Positions 35,708-48,699 of a DNA stretch of 64,000 nt are shown here, in pieces. Origin of the DNA: Neptuniibacter victor (GTDB lineage: Bacteria > Pseudomonadota > Gammaproteobacteria > Pseudomonadales > Balneatricaceae); assembly GCA_027943745.1 (NCBI GenBank), contig AP025763.1:2108001-2172000 (forward strand), in the 5' to 3' direction. The position numbers and the translations under genes are program-made. The notes under the pieces are model-generated. The model was not told where the DNA came from. It searched no databases and worked only from the letters and a program-made list of their open reading frames with translations. Within the stretch, counting starts at the first letter, position 1, and the number at the start of each line of letters is the position of its first letter.

Positions 35708-37936
35708 ATGACTACAACGAACCAAACCATCTACTACACCCTTACAGATGAAGCTCCATCTTTAGCTACATGTTCGCTTCTACCTATTGTTCGTGCATTT
35801 ACTACAGCTGCCGATATCAATGTTCAAATTACTGATATCTCTCTAGCTGGCCGTGTACTTTCTACGTTCCCCGAAAAGCTTTCTGAAGAGCAACGCGTTG
35901 AAGACGGTCTTAAGTTCCTAGGCGAACTTACACAAGATCCGAATGCCAACATCGTTAAACTTCCAAACATCAGTGCATCTATCCCACAGCTAAAAGCTTG
36001 TATTGCTGAGCTTCAGTCTCAAGGTTATGACGTACCAAACCTTCCAGAAGACCCACAGTCAGATGAAGAGAAAGATGTACACGCTCGCTACTCTAAGATT
36101 CTAGGCAGTGCTGTAAACCCAGTACTACGTGAAGGTAACTCTGACCGCCGTGCGCCAGGTGCTGTAAAAGCATTCGCACGCAAATTCCCACACTCAATGG
36201 GCAAGTGGAGCAAAGCGTCTCGCACACACGCTGACTATATGCGCGGCGGTGATTTCTTCTCCAGCGAGCAGTCTATTACAATGGAAGAAGCTGGCAATGT
36301 ACGTATCGAATTCGTCGACCCAGCTGGCAACGTTGAAGTTAAGAAAGAACTTAGCCTAGAGAAAGGTGAAATTCTAGACAGCATGCGCATGAGCTGCTCT
36401 GCACTGCGTGATTTCTTTGAAGAATCAATGAATGACGCAAAAGAATCTGGCGTAATGTGGTCTCTTCACGTTAAAGCTACCATGATGAAGGTATCCCACC
36501 CTATCGTTTTCGGTCATGCTGTAACAGTTTTCTACAAAGAAGTATTTGAAAAACACGGCAAACTTTTTGAAGAGCTAGGCGTTAACCCAAACAATGGTAT
36601 CGGCAGTGTTTATGACAAGATTGCCTCTCTACCACGCTCTAAGCGCGAAGAGATCGAAGAAGATATCCATTTGTGCCTAGAGCACCGCCCAGAAATGGCA
36701 ATGGTTGACTCCGTTAAAGGCATTACAAACCTACACGTTCCTTCGGATGTAATCGTTGATGCTTCTATGCCTGCAATGATCCGTAATGGCGGCAAAATGT
36801 GGGGCCCAGACGGCAAACCAAAAGACACTAAAGCGGTAATGCCTGAGAGCACTTACGCTCGCATTTACCAAGAGATGATTAATTTCTGCAAAACAAACGG
36901 CGCATTCGACCCAACAACGATGGGTACAGTTCCAAACGTTGGCCTGATGGCGAAGAAAGCAGAAGAATACGGTTCACACGATAAAACTTTCGAAACAAGC
37001 CCTGGCGTAATGCGTGTTGTTTCTGCTGATGGTAGCGTGCTTATGCAGCACGATGTTGAAGAAGGTGATATCTGGCGCGCATGCCAAACCAAAGATGAGC
37101 CAGTACGTGACTGGGTTAAACTAGCTGTTACACGTGCTCGCCAATCAAATACACCTGCTGTTTTCTGGCTTGATTACAAACGCGCACACGATGCAGAATT
37201 GATCAAGAAAGTTAATACATACCTTCAAGACCACAACACTGACGGCCTTGAGATTTATATTAAGACTTACAATCAAGCGATTCGCTACAGCATGGACCGC
37301 ATGTTCCGCGGAAACGATACAATTTCTGTAACAGGCAACGTACTGCGTGATTACCTGACTGACTTGTTCCCTATCATGGAGCTTGGCACTTCAGCTAAAA
37401 TGCTTTCTATTGTACCAATGCTGAAAGGTGGTGGTATGTATGAAACAGGCGCTGGCGGCTCTGCACCAAAACACGTACAACAGGTTGAAGAAGAGAACCA
37501 CCTACGCTGGGATTCTCTTGGTGAGTTCTTAGCTTTAGCTGTATCTCTAGAAGATATGGGAATCAAAAATGATAACCCACGCGCAGCTATCCTCTCTAAG
37601 ACCCTTGATGCAGCAACAGGCAGATTACTTGAAGAAAACAAATCACCTTCTCGTAAAACTGGTGAGCTAGACAACCGTGGTAGCCACTTCTACCTAGGCA
37701 TGTACTGGGCACAAGCAGTAGCATCTCAGACTGAAGACACTGAGCTAGCAGCACAGTTCAAAGAACTGTCTGATGCGCTAACCAATAACGAAGATAAAAT
37801 TATTGCTGAATTAGCTGAGTGCCAGGGCTCACCTGCTCCACTAGACGGTTACTACCACGCTAAACGCGACACTGTTAAAAAAGTGATGCGCCCAAGCGCA
37901 ACACTAAACGCAGCATTAGCCGCAGCGACTAAGTAA
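35708..37936 (+). CDS. icd: NADP-dependent isocitrate dehydrogenase, monomeric type
   Basis: A 742-residue protein of the monomeric IDH family (IDH-II), which shares no length or close sequence with the dimeric Icd of E. coli (416 residues). Conserved blocks include [16 protein letters not shown] near residue 80, [15 protein letters not shown] near 140 and [31 protein letters not shown] near 560-590. It oxidises isocitrate to 2-oxoglutarate with NADP. The ATG at 35708 with GGGG 6 bases upstream is preferred over a TTG at 35696. sthA, which rebalances NADPH/NADH, lies convergent just beyond. Confidence 0.97.
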   Translation: MTTTNQTIYYTLTDEAPSLATCSLLPIVRAFTTAADINVQITDISLAGRVLSTFPEKLSEEQRVEDGLKFLGELTQDPNANIVKLPNISASIPQLKACIAELQSQGYDVPNLPEDPQSDEEKDVHARYSKILGSAVNPVLREGNSDRRAPGAVKAFARKFPHSMGKWSKASRTHADYMRGGDFFSSEQSITMEEAGNVRIEFVDPAGNVEVKKELSLEKGEILDSMRMSCSALRDFFEESMNDAKESGVMWSLHVKATMMKVSHPIVFGHAVTVFYKEVFEKHGKLFEELGVNPNNGIGSVYDKIASLPRSKREEIEEDIHLCLEHRPEMAMVDSVKGITNLHVPSDVIVDASMPAMIRNGGKMWGPDGKPKDTKAVMPESTYARIYQEMINFCKTNGAFDPTTMGTVPNVGLMAKKAEEYGSHDKTFETSPGVMRVVSADGSVLMQHDVEEGDIWRACQTKDEPVRDWVKLAVTRARQSNTPAVFWLDYKRAHDAELIKKVNTYLQDHNTDGLEIYIKTYNQAIRYSMDRMFRGNDTISVTGNVLRDYLTDLFPIMELGTSAKMLSIVPMLKGGGMYETGAGGSAPKHVQQVEEENHLRWDSLGEFLALAVSLEDMGIKNDNPRAAILSKTLDAATGRLLEENKSPSRKTGELDNRGSHFYLGMYWAQAVASQTEDTELAAQFKELSDALTNNEDKIIAELAECQGSPAPLDGYYHAKRDTVKKVMRPSATLNAALAAATK

Positions 37937-37950
37937 TTAAGTTACTTAAG

Positions 37951-37977
37951 AAAAACCCGGCAACTGCCGGGTTTTTT
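37951..37977 (+). terminator. intrinsic terminator of icd
   Basis: CCCGGC (37956-37961), AACT loop, GCCGGG (37966-37971), T-run. Confidence 0.93.
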
Positions 37978-37997
37978 ATTGCCTAAAATTTAAAACA

Positions 37998-38024
37998 AAA
38001 AAAGCACGCAAATGCGTGCTTTTT
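37998..38024 (-). terminator. intrinsic terminator of sthA
   Basis: GCACGC (38004-38009), AAAT loop, GCGTGC (38014-38019); a run of T's follows on the minus strand, 17 bases past the sthA stop. Confidence 0.9.
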
Positions 38025-38040
38025 AGTAACAAATCAACAC

Positions 38041-39441
38041 TTACAGATTAGCAACCCTATTCAGGCCTGCTATCGCTGCCACACGATAAGCCTCAGCCAT
38101 CGTTGGGTAGTTAAACGTAGTATTGATGAAGTATTTAAGGGTATTGGCCTCACCTTCTTGAGCCATAATCGCCTGACCGATGTGTACGATCTCAGATGCG
38201 TGCTCACCAAAACAGTGAATACCCAAAATCTCTAACGTCTCTCTATGAAATAAGATTTTAAGCATACCCACGGGCTGCCCGTAAATCTGAGCACGCGCCG
38301 TATCTTTGAAAAACGCTTGACCGACTTCGTAAGGAACACACTCCTGCGTTAACTCTTCTTCCGTCTTACCAACCGAACTAATTTCAGGAATAGTGTAAAT
38401 ACCTGTCGGCACTTCGTTGATATAGCGGAAATCCTCAGCGGATAACATATCAGCTGCTGCAGCTCGCCCCTGATCAAGTGCTGCAGATGCAAGGCTAGGC
38501 CAACCAACCACGTCACCAGCCGCATAAATACCTTCACAGCTAGTACGATAGTGCTCATCAACTTCTAACTGCCCGCGGCCATTCGCTTCCAGACCTATAC
38601 GATCAAGATTCAATGTTTCCGTATTACCGCTACGACCGTTACACCACAAAAAAGCATCAGCACGAATCTTCTTGCCAGACTTAAGGGTCAAAATGACACC
38701 GCGATCATCTGCTTCTACGCTATCGTAAGTCTCGTTATGGCGAATTTTTACAGCGTTGTTTCTTAAGTGGTAGCTTAAAGAATCGGAGATCTCAGCATCT
38801 AAGAACGATAACAATCGGCTCTGGTTGTCGATTAGATCGACCTTAACACCAAGGCCACTAAAAATTGATGCATACTCAGATCCAATAACACCTGCTCCGT
38901 AGATAATGAGCGTTCTTGGTGTGTGACTTAATTTCAACACTGTATCAGAGTTATAGATACGCGGGTGACTGAAATCTATATCCGCCGGCTTATAAGGGCG
39001 AGAACCTGTAGCGATAACGATATTCTTAGCTCTTAAGGTTTCATCACCTTTTGAAGTACCCCGTACTAGGACAGTGTTTTTATCCTCAAATTCAGCAACC
39101 CCAAAAAAGACATCGATTCGATTACGAGCATAAAAATTGGTACGCAGCACAACCTGGCTTGAGATAACCTTTTCAGCGCGCTTCAATACCTTTGGAAAAG
39201 AAAACCAACGCGGCTCACCAATATCACGGAACATTGGATTGGTATTAAATTCAATAATCTGCTTTACAGAATGACGAAGCGCTTTAGAGGGAATAGTACC
39301 TTTATGTGTACAGTTACCGCCTACAGCCTCTTGCTCCTCGATCACCGCAACTCGACGCCCTTTCTTTGCAGCGTTCATTGCAGCACCTTCACCAGCAGGC
39401 CCGGAACCGATCACAATGACATCATAGTCATATACCGCCAT
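38041..39441 (-). CDS. sthA: soluble pyridine nucleotide transhydrogenase
   Basis: A 466-residue flavoprotein of the disulfide-oxidoreductase family: FAD-binding [18 protein letters not shown] at the start, NAD-binding [15 protein letters not shown] near residue 180, and C-terminal dimer domain with [12 protein letters not shown]. The redox-active CxxxxC is reduced to CTHKGT with a single cysteine, which is the SthA hallmark. It transfers hydride between NADPH and NAD. The ATG at 39441 has GGGG 6 bases upstream, better than a GTG one codon before. Convergent with icd. Confidence 0.95.
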   Translation of the reverse strand: MAVYDYDVIVIGSGPAGEGAAMNAAKKGRRVAVIEEQEAVGGNCTHKGTIPSKALRHSVKQIIEFNTNPMFRDIGEPRWFSFPKVLKRAEKVISSQVVLRTNFYARNRIDVFFGVAEFEDKNTVLVRGTSKGDETLRAKNIVIATGSRPYKPADIDFSHPRIYNSDTVLKLSHTPRTLIIYGAGVIGSEYASIFSGLGVKVDLIDNQSRLLSFLDAEISDSLSYHLRNNAVKIRHNETYDSVEADDRGVILTLKSGKKIRADAFLWCNGRSGNTETLNLDRIGLEANGRGQLEVDEHYRTSCEGIYAAGDVVGWPSLASAALDQGRAAAADMLSAEDFRYINEVPTGIYTIPEISSVGKTEEELTQECVPYEVGQAFFKDTARAQIYGQPVGMLKILFHRETLEILGIHCFGEHASEIVHIGQAIMAQEGEANTLKYFINTTFNYPTMAEAYRVAAIAGLNRVANL

Positions 39442-39529
39442 CACTTTCCCCTATCAATTATCGTTATCTTATTGTTTTATGAGTGTTTTATCGATCTTAC
39501 CAGCTTACGCCTTGTTAAGATCTACTCAA

Positions 39530-39769
39530 TTATTCTTTAGATTTAACTTCATAGCCAAGATCAGCAGATTGCACCTCTGCACCTTGCCTTTCTTGCTCTT
39601 CTTCGCACTTCTGTGGATCATCTCCACAGATGCTGCATTTACCCTCAATCCCAACGTTAGCCAGACCACCACATGAACCTGAGATGGGTTTACGTCCCAT
39701 TAAAACACCAACAGACATCGCAACAATTACGACTAAAAGCACCACAAACGTTAAAATCATTGTACTCAT
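39530..39769 (-). CDS. nqrM: Na+-NQR maturation protein NqrM
   Basis: A 79-residue protein with one N-terminal membrane helix (ILTFVVLLVVIVAMSVGVLMG) followed by GRKPISGSCGGL and CSICGDDPQKC, the four-cysteine pattern of NqrM (former DUF539). NqrM delivers iron to, or assembles, the Fe site between NqrD and NqrE. It begins 10 bases after apbE and is the last gene of the nqr operon. Confidence 0.95.
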   Translation of the reverse strand: MSTMILTFVVLLVVIVAMSVGVLMGRKPISGSCGGLANVGIEGKCSICGDDPQKCEEEQERQGAEVQSADLGYEVKSKE

Positions 39770-39779
39770 TCAAATAACC

Positions 39780-40817
39780 TCACATCACCAGAAAATTAGA
39801 AAAGTCTGATGTCATTCGTTCTTCAAAACCAGTATCGGTTTTAATTATAAATAAAGCATTGATATTATGCTTTTCAGCAAAAGATTGCCCGCGCTCCGGA
39901 CCCATTACCATCATTGCGGTCGCAAGAGCGTCAGCCTCTGCGCAACTTGGCATCAAAACCGTCACCGAAGCTAAACGATGATTGATAGGCCGACCAGTTA
40001 AGGGATCTATTGTATGTGAAAATCGGACCCCATTCTCTTCAAAATAGTTCCTATAATCTCCTGATGTCGCAATACCCACATCTTTAACAGCAATTATACG
40101 CTGTATCGTCCGCTCAACAGCGGTACCTGGCGCCTCTATTGCTATTCGCCACTCTTTACCATCTGGCTTCAAACCACGCGCACGTAACTCACCACCAATC
40201 TCAACTAAGTAGCTACTAATACCGTGTTCCTCAAGTAGCTGGGCAATAACATCTACACCGTAGCCCTTAGCCACTGCAGATAGATCAATATAGCTGTTGT
40301 TACTTTTTGAGACTTCTGCGCCCTTCAAATGAATAGACTGATACCCCACTCTCTTCTGTACAGAGGCAATAAGCTCATCTGAAGGCGCCTTTACAACACG
40401 CCCACTGGGGCCAAAGCCCCACAAGTTGACAACAGGCCCAACCGTTATATCAAAGGCACCTTGTGTCTGAGTACTAATCGTTTGAGAAAGTCCCAATACG
40501 TAAGCCAGAGGCTCAGAAATTTGCATAACTTCATTGTCGCCCAACCTATTCAGAACCGACAATTCTGAATCAGGTATGTAAGTCGACATGCTCTGATTGA
40601 CACCGACAAGTGCACTATCAATCATTTGATTTAATTCTTTATCTGGAGAGGCGGAAACCCACTTTACCGTAAACGTGGTTCCCATCGTCGCACCCTGATA
40701 TGAGTGGACTTTTGGAGTTTCTGACTGACAGCCAGAGAGTATAAATATAGCCAAAAACAAAATGGCCAGCAGCAACGCTGCTGGCCATTGATTGGCTTGC
40801 CTTAAATTGACAACCAT
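39780..40817 (-). CDS. apbE: FAD:protein FMN transferase ApbE
   Basis: A 345-residue lipoprotein: signal peptide with lipobox LSGC (cysteine at residue 30), then the ApbE domain (GATMGTTFTVKW, DLSAVAKGYGVDVIA, EIGGELRARG, HTIDPLTGRPI, ADALATAMMVMG). It acts in the periplasm, hydrolysing FAD and attaching FMN through phosphoester bonds to threonines of NqrB and NqrC. Located 6 bases after nqrF, which fits that role. Confidence 0.96.
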   Translation of the reverse strand: MVVNLRQANQWPAALLLAILFLAIFILSGCQSETPKVHSYQGATMGTTFTVKWVSASPDKELNQMIDSALVGVNQSMSTYIPDSELSVLNRLGDNEVMQISEPLAYVLGLSQTISTQTQGAFDITVGPVVNLWGFGPSGRVVKAPSDELIASVQKRVGYQSIHLKGAEVSKSNNSYIDLSAVAKGYGVDVIAQLLEEHGISSYLVEIGGELRARGLKPDGKEWRIAIEAPGTAVERTIQRIIAVKDVGIATSGDYRNYFEENGVRFSHTIDPLTGRPINHRLASVTVLMPSCAEADALATAMMVMGPERGQSFAEKHNINALFIIKTDTGFEERMTSDFSNFLVM

Positions 40818-40823
40818 TTCGTA

Positions 40824-42050
40824 TTAGCCACCAAAATCATCTAAGAAGATGTTTTCACGCTCAACACCAAGATCCAATAACATCTGAATCACGGCTGAGT
40901 TCATCATAGGCGGTCCACACATATAGTACTCACAGTCTTCAGGCGCTTCATGATCCTTCAGATAGTTTTCATACAATACGTTATGGATAAAGCCAGTCAT
41001 ACCATCCCAGTTATCTTCTGGCATAGGATCTGACAGTGCTAAATGCCACTGGAAGTTATCATTCTCTTCCTGCAGCTGATCGTACTCTTCGTTATAGAAT
41101 GATTCACGTAGTGAACGAGCACCATACCAGAACGTAATCTTACGATCGGTCTTAACACGCTTCAAAATATCAAAGATATGCGAACGCATTGGCGCCATAC
41201 CAGCACCACCACCGATAAAGCACATTTCGTTATCGGTATCTTGCGCAAAGAATTCACCGAATGGTCCATACACCGTAATCTTGTCACCTTCTTTCAGGTT
41301 AAAGACATAAGATGACATGATCCCTGGTGGGTGATCTGTGCCTGGAGGTGGAGACGCGATACGGATGTTAAATTTAACAACACCGCGCTCTTCAGGGTAG
41401 TTCGCCATTGAGTAAGCACGGATAGTGGGCTCAGTCACAGTGGACTTATACTGCCACAGGTTAAACTTATCCCAATCTTCGCGATACTCTTCATCAATAT
41501 CGAAGTCTTTATAATCGACCACGTGAGGTGGGCATTCTAGCTGAACATAACCACCTGCGCGGAAATCTACATTTTCACCTTCAGGCAGACATAAAGTCAG
41601 CTCTTTGATGAAAGTAGCCACGTTAGGGTTTGAACCAACTGTACACTCCCACTTCTGAACACCAAAGATTTCCTCTTCGAGTTCAATTTCCATATCCTGC
41701 TTCACAGCAACTTGGCAAGATAGACGCCAGCCTTCTTTGGCTTCACGCATTGTAAAGTGCGATTCCTCAGTTGGAAGCATAGAGCCACCACCACTGTGAA
41801 CTTCACATTTACATTGCGCACACGTACCACCGCCACCACAAGCTGAAGGAATAAAAATTCCTCTATCAGCAAGAGTCTGCAAGAGCTTACCGCCCGCTGC
41901 TACAGTAATAGATTTTGCTGGGTCGTTATTAATATTAATAGTAACGTCGCCAGAACTAACAAGTTTTGATCGAGCTGCCAAAATTACTGCAACGAGTGCA
42001 AGCACTACCGCAGTAAACATGACAACGCCGAGAACGATTTCAGCATTCAT
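40824..42050 (-). CDS. nqrF: Na+-NQR subunit F
   Basis: A 408-residue subunit: one N-terminal membrane helix, a ferredoxin 2Fe-2S domain ([16 protein letters not shown] near residue 70, with C108 region LSCQV), an FAD-binding domain (RAYSMANYP) and an NADH-binding domain ([23 protein letters not shown]). It is the NADH entry point of the complex, passing electrons to the iron-sulfur centre then to NqrB/NqrC flavins. Confidence 0.97.
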   Translation of the reverse strand: MNAEIVLGVVMFTAVVLALVAVILAARSKLVSSGDVTININNDPAKSITVAAGGKLLQTLADRGIFIPSACGGGGTCAQCKCEVHSGGGSMLPTEESHFTMREAKEGWRLSCQVAVKQDMEIELEEEIFGVQKWECTVGSNPNVATFIKELTLCLPEGENVDFRAGGYVQLECPPHVVDYKDFDIDEEYREDWDKFNLWQYKSTVTEPTIRAYSMANYPEERGVVKFNIRIASPPPGTDHPPGIMSSYVFNLKEGDKITVYGPFGEFFAQDTDNEMCFIGGGAGMAPMRSHIFDILKRVKTDRKITFWYGARSLRESFYNEEYDQLQEENDNFQWHLALSDPMPEDNWDGMTGFIHNVLYENYLKDHEAPEDCEYYMCGPPMMNSAVIQMLLDLGVERENIFLDDFGG

Positions 42051-42083
42051 TGGCTAATCCTTCCTTTGTTGACCATGTAGGCA

Positions 42084-42692
42084 TTAAAGTGAAACACCAG
42101 AGAAAGACATGAAGCCTAGAGACATCAAACCAACAGTGATGAAGGTAATGCCCAGACCACGTAGACCTTCTGGTACGTCGCTGTATTTTAGTTTTTCACG
42201 GATACCAGCAAGCGCTGTAATTGCCAACGCCCAACCAATACCTGCACTCACACCATAAACCACTGACTCACCAAAAGTGTAATCGCGCTCTACCATGAAT
42301 AGAGCCGCACCCATGATTGCACAGTTAACTGTGATCAGAGGCAGGAAAACACCTAATGAGTTATATAACGCAGGTACATATTTATCCAAGAACATCTCAA
42401 GGATCTGTACCATTGCAGCGATTACACCAATATATGAGATATAACCTAAGAAGCTAAGATCAACTTCAGGATAACCCGCCCATGCTAACGCACCTTCACG
42501 CAGCAACAGATTAAAGATTAGGTTATTCAATGGCGTGGTGATTGCCAACACAACGATAACTGCAATACCAAGACCTAGGGATGTTTGAACTTTCTTAGAT
42601 ATTGCCAAGAAAGTACACATACCCAGGAAGAAGGCCAGCGCCATGTTTTCAACGAAAATAGCCTTAACGGCAAGGCTGATATACTGTTCCAT
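42084..42692 (-). CDS. nqrE: Na+-NQR subunit E
   Basis: A 202-residue integral membrane protein with six predicted helices, homologous to NqrD and Rnf[17 protein letters not shown] in the centre carries one of the cysteines that, with NqrD, ligate the intramembrane iron centre. Its start codon overlaps the nqrD stop as TAATG. Confidence 0.96.
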   Translation of the reverse strand: MEQYISLAVKAIFVENMALAFFLGMCTFLAISKKVQTSLGLGIAVIVVLAITTPLNNLIFNLLLREGALAWAGYPEVDLSFLGYISYIGVIAAMVQILEMFLDKYVPALYNSLGVFLPLITVNCAIMGAALFMVERDYTFGESVVYGVSAGIGWALAITALAGIREKLKYSDVPEGLRGLGITFITVGLMSLGFMSFSGVSL

Positions 42693-43351
42693 TATACAGC
42701 CTCCTTCTTAGTGTTTTTAGCAAGCTCAAATTCTGGCGCTTCAACTTGAGATTTGTCGAAACTACGCACCAACCAGATGAACATACCGATAATGAAGAAA
42801 GCACTTGGTGGTAACAGCATCATACCGTTAGCCAAGTACCAACCACCGTCATTAACAAGCGGTAACACTTCATAACCAAACAGCTTACCTGCGCCAAACA
42901 GCTCACGAAGGAAACCAACGAAGATCAGTACAACACCGTAACCTAGACCATTACCGATACCATCCATGAAAGAGATTCCAGGAGGGTTTTTCATGGCAAA
43001 TGCTTCAGCACGACCCATTACGATACAGTTAGTAATGATAAGACCAACGAATACAGAAAGCTGCTTAGATACATCGTAAGCAAAAGCCTTAAGAATTTGG
43101 TCCACTACGATTACGAGTGATGCAATGATTGTCATCTGACAAATAATTCGAACACTGCTTGGAATCTGATTACGAATAATAGATACAAACAGGTTTGAAA
43201 ATGCAGTTACAGCAATTACTGCCATGGTCATAACCATAGCCGTATTCAGGTTTGAGGTAACCGCCAATGCAGAACAAACACCAAGGATCTGAAGACCGAT
43301 AGGGTTGTTCTTAAAGACCGGATTACTCAATACTTCTTTAGCTTGTGACAT
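42692..43351 (-). CDS. nqrD: Na+-NQR subunit D
   Basis: A 219-residue membrane protein with six predicted helices; [18 protein letters not shown] is the paralogous counterpart of the NqrE cysteine motif. With NqrE it holds the inter-subunit Fe site that moves electrons across the membrane. Coupled to nqrC (3-base gap) and nqrE (overlap). Confidence 0.96.
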   Translation of the reverse strand: MSQAKEVLSNPVFKNNPIGLQILGVCSALAVTSNLNTAMVMTMAVIAVTAFSNLFVSIIRNQIPSSVRIICQMTIIASLVIVVDQILKAFAYDVSKQLSVFVGLIITNCIVMGRAEAFAMKNPPGISFMDGIGNGLGYGVVLIFVGFLRELFGAGKLFGYEVLPLVNDGGWYLANGMMLLPPSAFFIIGMFIWLVRSFDKSQVEAPEFELAKNTKKEAV

Positions 43352-43354
43352 CGC

Positions 43355-44131
43355 TTACGCCCCCCCTGCTTTCAGGTTCGCCAAAAACGGTGCATAACCG
43401 TTTGACCCCATCCAGAACTGAACAAGGTTAGTCACGCCGTTTGCTGTCAAAGTCGCACCCGCTAAACCGTCTACCTGATGCTTAGCATTTGGATTAGCTG
43501 CATCAACAGCACCTTTAACCAAACCTAGTGCAGGTTCCATTGAACCTTCAGGATAAACGACTTTACCAGGCCATAGTGCTTTCCAGTTTGGATTATCAAC
43601 TTCACCACCAAGACCTGGTGTTTCAGCATGCGAATAGAAACCGAAACCCACTACCGTATTCAAGTCACCCTCAAGCGCCAAGAAACCGTAAAGCGTTGAC
43701 CATAGACCATAGCCGTGTACAGGAAGGATAACTTTTTCAAGCTTGCCATCCGTCTCTACCATATAAACAGGCATTACTTTTGCCTGATATTTAATAGAAG
43801 CAATATCAGCATCTTTAGTCAGAGCCTTACCAAGGACAGGGTCCTTAGCTGCTTTTTTAGCATCGTATTTAGCTGGAACTTCTGTTGTGAACTTACCTGT
43901 CTCTAGATCAACATACTTTGTTGTGATCTGAGCAAACAGCTCATCTACAGATTTGTTCGCATCAGCAATACCGGCAGCCTTAAGGATGTTGCTTTTACGG
44001 TCTTGATCTTTATTTGCAACTTGCATTGGTTTCAGTAAAACCGCAGCTGCAGATACAATAACCGAACAAACAACACATAAAAGAACGGTAACGGTAATCG
44101 TTTTACCGATAGAGTCATTATTAGCTGACAT
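43355..44131 (-). CDS. nqrC: Na+-NQR subunit C
   Basis: A 258-residue subunit with one N-terminal membrane helix ([23 protein letters not shown]) and a periplasmic FMN-binding domain. [12 protein letters not shown] near residue 220 is the SGAT-like motif whose threonine carries the covalent FMN. The start is the ATG at 44131 ([10 protein letters not shown]), typical of the family; an earlier in-frame start would add an unlikely 16 residues. It overlaps the end of nqrB by 11 bases. Confidence 0.95.
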   Translation of the reverse strand: MSANNDSIGKTITVTVLLCVVCSVIVSAAAVLLKPMQVANKDQDRKSNILKAAGIADANKSVDELFAQITTKYVDLETGKFTTEVPAKYDAKKAAKDPVLGKALTKDADIASIKYQAKVMPVYMVETDGKLEKVILPVHGYGLWSTLYGFLALEGDLNTVVGFGFYSHAETPGLGGEVDNPNWKALWPGKVVYPEGSMEPALGLVKGAVDAANPNAKHQVDGLAGATLTANGVTNLVQFWMGSNGYAPFLANLKAGGA

Positions 44132-45329
44132 CGCGCGCCATCCTCCGTTTAATGTTGGCCTGGACAACAAAGTTGTCAATCAACGGCGCAAACAAGTTGG
44201 CGAACAGAATGGCAAGCATCATCCCTTCTGGGAATGCAGGGTTAACCACACGGATCAACACAACCATCACACCAATCAACGCACCAAAATACCATTTGCC
44301 TTTGTTCGTCATAGACGCAGACACAGGGTCTGTTGCCATGAAGAACATACCGAAAGCAAAACCACCCAGTACTAAATGCCAGTAGAAAGGCATTGCAAAC
44401 ATTGGGTTAGTATCTGAACCGATAACATTGAACAACGTCGCTGTTGCAACCATGCCTAAGAAGACACCTGCGACAATACGCCAAGCTGCAATTTTCGCGA
44501 TCAGTAGCACTAAACCACCCGCTGCAATAGCTAACGTCGATACCTCACCAACGGAACCTTGCACTTGACCGATGAAAGCATCGAACCAAGTAATGTTCGC
44601 AGACAAGATTGCATCGATACCGCCAGATGCAGCCAAACTTAGTGGCGTTGCACCAGAGAAGCCATCAACCGCTGTCCAGATTGCATCACCTGACATCTGT
44701 GCTGGATAAGCAAAGAACAGGAAGGCACGACCAGTAAGCGCCGGGTTCAGGAAGTTTTTACCTGTACCACCGAAAACCTCTTTACCAATCACAACACCAA
44801 AGCTGATACCTAACGCTACCTGCCATAATGGAATGCTTGGTGGAAGGATTAGCGCAAACAGAACAGAAGTTACAAAGAAACCTTCGTTAACTTCATGGCC
44901 ACGCTTCATAGCAAACAATACTTCCCAGAAACCACCTACAACGAATGTAACGATATAGATAGGCAACCAATAAGCTGCACCTAAGATGATATTGTCCCAG
45001 AGACTCCCTGGATCAAAGCTAGACACACACCCTGCGAGAGCAGCCTGCCAAGATGAAGGCTCAGTAATGCCCAAGTCAGCCATTGCAGTATTTGCCTGCA
45101 AGCCGACGTTGTACATACCGAAGAAAATTGCTGGGAATGTACACATCCACACCAAAATCATCATACGCTTCAGATCGACTGCATCGCGCACATGAGCTGC
45201 TGTTTTAGTGACATGGCCCGGCGTATAAAAAATAGTATCAGCGGCTTCATAAAGCGCATACCAATTTTCATACTTGCCGCCTTTATGGAAATGCGGCTCC
45301 ATTTTATCGAGAATATTTCTTAAGCTCAT
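44121..45329 (-). CDS. nqrB: Na+-NQR subunit B
   Basis: A 402-residue subunit with about ten membrane helices. [16 protein letters not shown] near residue 235 is the site whose threonine carries covalent FMN. Residues around [15 protein letters not shown] and [23 protein letters not shown] are typical. NqrB is the main sodium channel and also binds riboflavin and quinone. The start is 2 bases after the nqrA stop. Confidence 0.97.
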   Translation of the reverse strand: MSLRNILDKMEPHFHKGGKYENWYALYEAADTIFYTPGHVTKTAAHVRDAVDLKRMMILVWMCTFPAIFFGMYNVGLQANTAMADLGITEPSSWQAALAGCVSSFDPGSLWDNIILGAAYWLPIYIVTFVVGGFWEVLFAMKRGHEVNEGFFVTSVLFALILPPSIPLWQVALGISFGVVIGKEVFGGTGKNFLNPALTGRAFLFFAYPAQMSGDAIWTAVDGFSGATPLSLAASGGIDAILSANITWFDAFIGQVQGSVGEVSTLAIAAGGLVLLIAKIAAWRIVAGVFLGMVATATLFNVIGSDTNPMFAMPFYWHLVLGGFAFGMFFMATDPVSASMTNKGKWYFGALIGVMVVLIRVVNPAFPEGMMLAILFANLFAPLIDNFVVQANIKRRMARDVS

Positions 45330-45331
45330 GA

Positions 45332-46687
<1,356 letters not shown>

Positions 46688-46705
46688 TTAAACTCTTTCA
46701 GGATT

Positions 46706-46726
46706 CAATTTCCGCTTTAGAAATTG
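46706..46726 (-). promoter_or_regulatory. hairpin in the nqrA leader
   Basis: CAATTTC (46706-46712) and GAAATTG (46720-46726) form a 7-bp stem about 40 bases upstream of the nqrA start. It could influence translation. A TATACT -10-like hexamer lies about 130 bases upstream without a good -35. Confidence 0.4.
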
Positions 46727-46945
46727 CCGCGACCTGTCCCCGAACGCAAACAATAACTTTATGTAGTTATTACGAAAATTGAATTACCCCACCCAAAAAT
46801 CCGATTAAGTATACCTGAGCGGGGCCTCATTTTTCTACAAACAGCCGAGCTAATCGCATCATTCCACAAACTAAAGTAGGTAGATAAAGATAGAATTGTT
46901 ATCTATATGGATATTCTATTTTGGAATATGGGGCATTTAATAAAC

Positions 46946-46970
46946 AAAAAGCCACCAATTGGTGGCTTTT
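46946..46970 (-). terminator. intrinsic terminator of the gap gene
   Basis: GCCACC (46951-46956), AATT loop, GGTGGC (46961-46966); T-run on the minus strand, 26 bases past the gap stop. Confidence 0.92.
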
Positions 46971-46996
46971 TGTACAAACAGCTATCTATTTAGATA

Positions 46997-48430
46997 TTAA
47001 AGCTGTTTTGGGAATGCAGGCAATGTGCACTGAGCCATTTTCTGCATTAGGCGTATAACCTGGCAGCTATAACCGAACTCATTATCGTACCAAACATAAA
47101 GTACGCAACGTTTACCACCAGCAATCGTTGCCAATGCATCAACAACACCCGCAGCACGTGAACCGACAAAATCAGTCGATACTGCTTCTGGTGAGTTGCT
47201 GTAATCGATCTGCTTCTGCATAGAACCATGAAGTGCTGCTTCACGAAGATATGCATTCAACGTTTCTTTATCTGCTTCGGCTTCTAGGTTTAGGTTAAGA
47301 ATAGCCATTGAAACGTTAGGCGTAGGTACACGAATCGCATTACCTGTAAGCTTACCTTCCATTGCAGGAAGCGCTTTAGATACAGCTTTAGCTGCGCCTG
47401 TCTCAGTGATAACCATGTTCAGACCAGCAGCACGTCCACGACGGTCGCCTTTGTGGTAGTTATCAATTAAGTTCTGATCGTTAGTATAAGCATGAACAGT
47501 TTCAACATGACCATTCTCAATACCATACTTATCACAGATAGCTTTAAGCACAGGCGTAATAGCGTTTGTAGTACAAGACGCTGCAGAAAGAATCGTATCT
47601 TCAGGTGTAATATCGCTGTCATTAACACCCATTACGATGTTCTTAACACCCTTACCTGGAGCCGTTAATACTGCACGAGATGCACCTTTAGACTGCAAGT
47701 GCAGAGAAAGACCTTCTTTATCACGCCACTTACCCGTGTTATCAATAACCATTGCGTTATTAATACCGTAAGCAGTGTAATCAATTTCGTCAGGTGAGTT
47801 GGCGAAGATAACTTGAATCACATTACCATTTGCAGTAATTGTGTTGTTTTCTTCATCAACTGTGATTGTGCCTTTGAAAGAACCATGAACTGAATCACGG
47901 CGAAGCAAGCTCGCACGTTTTTCAAGATCTTTAGCAGCTGCACCTTTACGTACAACCATAGCGCGCAGACGCAACGCCTGACCACCACCAGTACGCTCGA
48001 TCAACAAGCGAGCCAATAAACGGCCAATGCGACCAAAACCATAAAGCACTACATCAGTAGGTTCGCGCTCTTCTGTATTGATTGCCTCAGCCAACTCTTC
48101 TTTTAGAAAAGCTTCTAAATCTTGGCCATTACCTTCATTACGGAACTTAACAGCTAATTTACCTGCATCAATGTGCGCATTGCGAACATTTAGGCTTTTA
48201 ACTGCTTCAAGAACAGGCAGAGTATCGATTACTGTCAATTCTTGCTCTTCAACCTGACGCACAAATCGGTGTGCTTTCAGAATATCTACAACAGAACGTT
48301 TAATAATCAGACGACCGAATACTGAACATTCGATATTCTGGTCACGGTACAAACCGCCAATAAGTGGAACCATAGCTTCTGCTATAGCTTCGCGTTCTTT
48401 CCAATCAGTGAATACTTGATCTTGGCTCAC
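46997..48430 (-). CDS. glyceraldehyde-3-phosphate dehydrogenase with N-terminal extension
   Basis: A 477-residue protein. Residues 125-470 are GAPDH: VLYGFGRIGRLLARLL (NAD-binding), SAASCTTNAITPV with catalytic cysteine near residue 286, HAYTNDQNLIDNYHKGDRRGRAAGLNM and WYDNEFGYSCQV. The first 120 residues (REAIAEAMVPLIGGLYRDQNIECS) are an extension absent from GapA; the same form, with the same neighbours mfd and nqr, is known in Pseudomonas. It may act in gluconeogenesis or another reaction. GTG start with GGAG upstream. Confidence 0.93.
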   Translation of the reverse strand: MSQDQVFTDWKEREAIAEAMVPLIGGLYRDQNIECSVFGRLIIKRSVVDILKAHRFVRQVEEQELTVIDTLPVLEAVKSLNVRNAHIDAGKLAVKFRNEGNGQDLEAFLKEELAEAINTEEREPTDVVLYGFGRIGRLLARLLIERTGGGQALRLRAMVVRKGAAAKDLEKRASLLRRDSVHGSFKGTITVDEENNTITANGNVIQVIFANSPDEIDYTAYGINNAMVIDNTGKWRDKEGLSLHLQSKGASRAVLTAPGKGVKNIVMGVNDSDITPEDTILSAASCTTNAITPVLKAICDKYGIENGHVETVHAYTNDQNLIDNYHKGDRRGRAAGLNMVITETGAAKAVSKALPAMEGKLTGNAIRVPTPNVSMAILNLNLEAEADKETLNAYLREAALHGSMQKQIDYSNSPEAVSTDFVGSRAAGVVDALATIAGGKRCVLYVWYDNEFGYSCQVIRLMQKMAQCTLPAFPKQL

Positions 48431-48699
48431 AATGAGACTCCAAAAAGCTGTGTAAACTCGTTCGTAACCACCAATAGACTTATTCTAAGCACTCTTGGCA
48501 GGTCCGTTAAAAATTTGGTGCGCGCATTATCCTCTTTTAACTGCCATTGAGCAAATGCAGCACGATATACTTTCGAACCATATAAAAATCGTTTATTAAT
48601 CATAACAAAAACGACCATTCGCTAGCGCAACTCTATCATTTACGACGGCAATCGCTAAACTATGCCGCCATACCCGTTTATGCGAACAGGAGCACCGCA

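Noticed and set aside
48431-48699. Search for tRNA or small RNA in the gap-mfd divergent interval
   Set aside because: No cloverleaf or terminator-bounded element was seen; only promoter-like AT-rich sequence.
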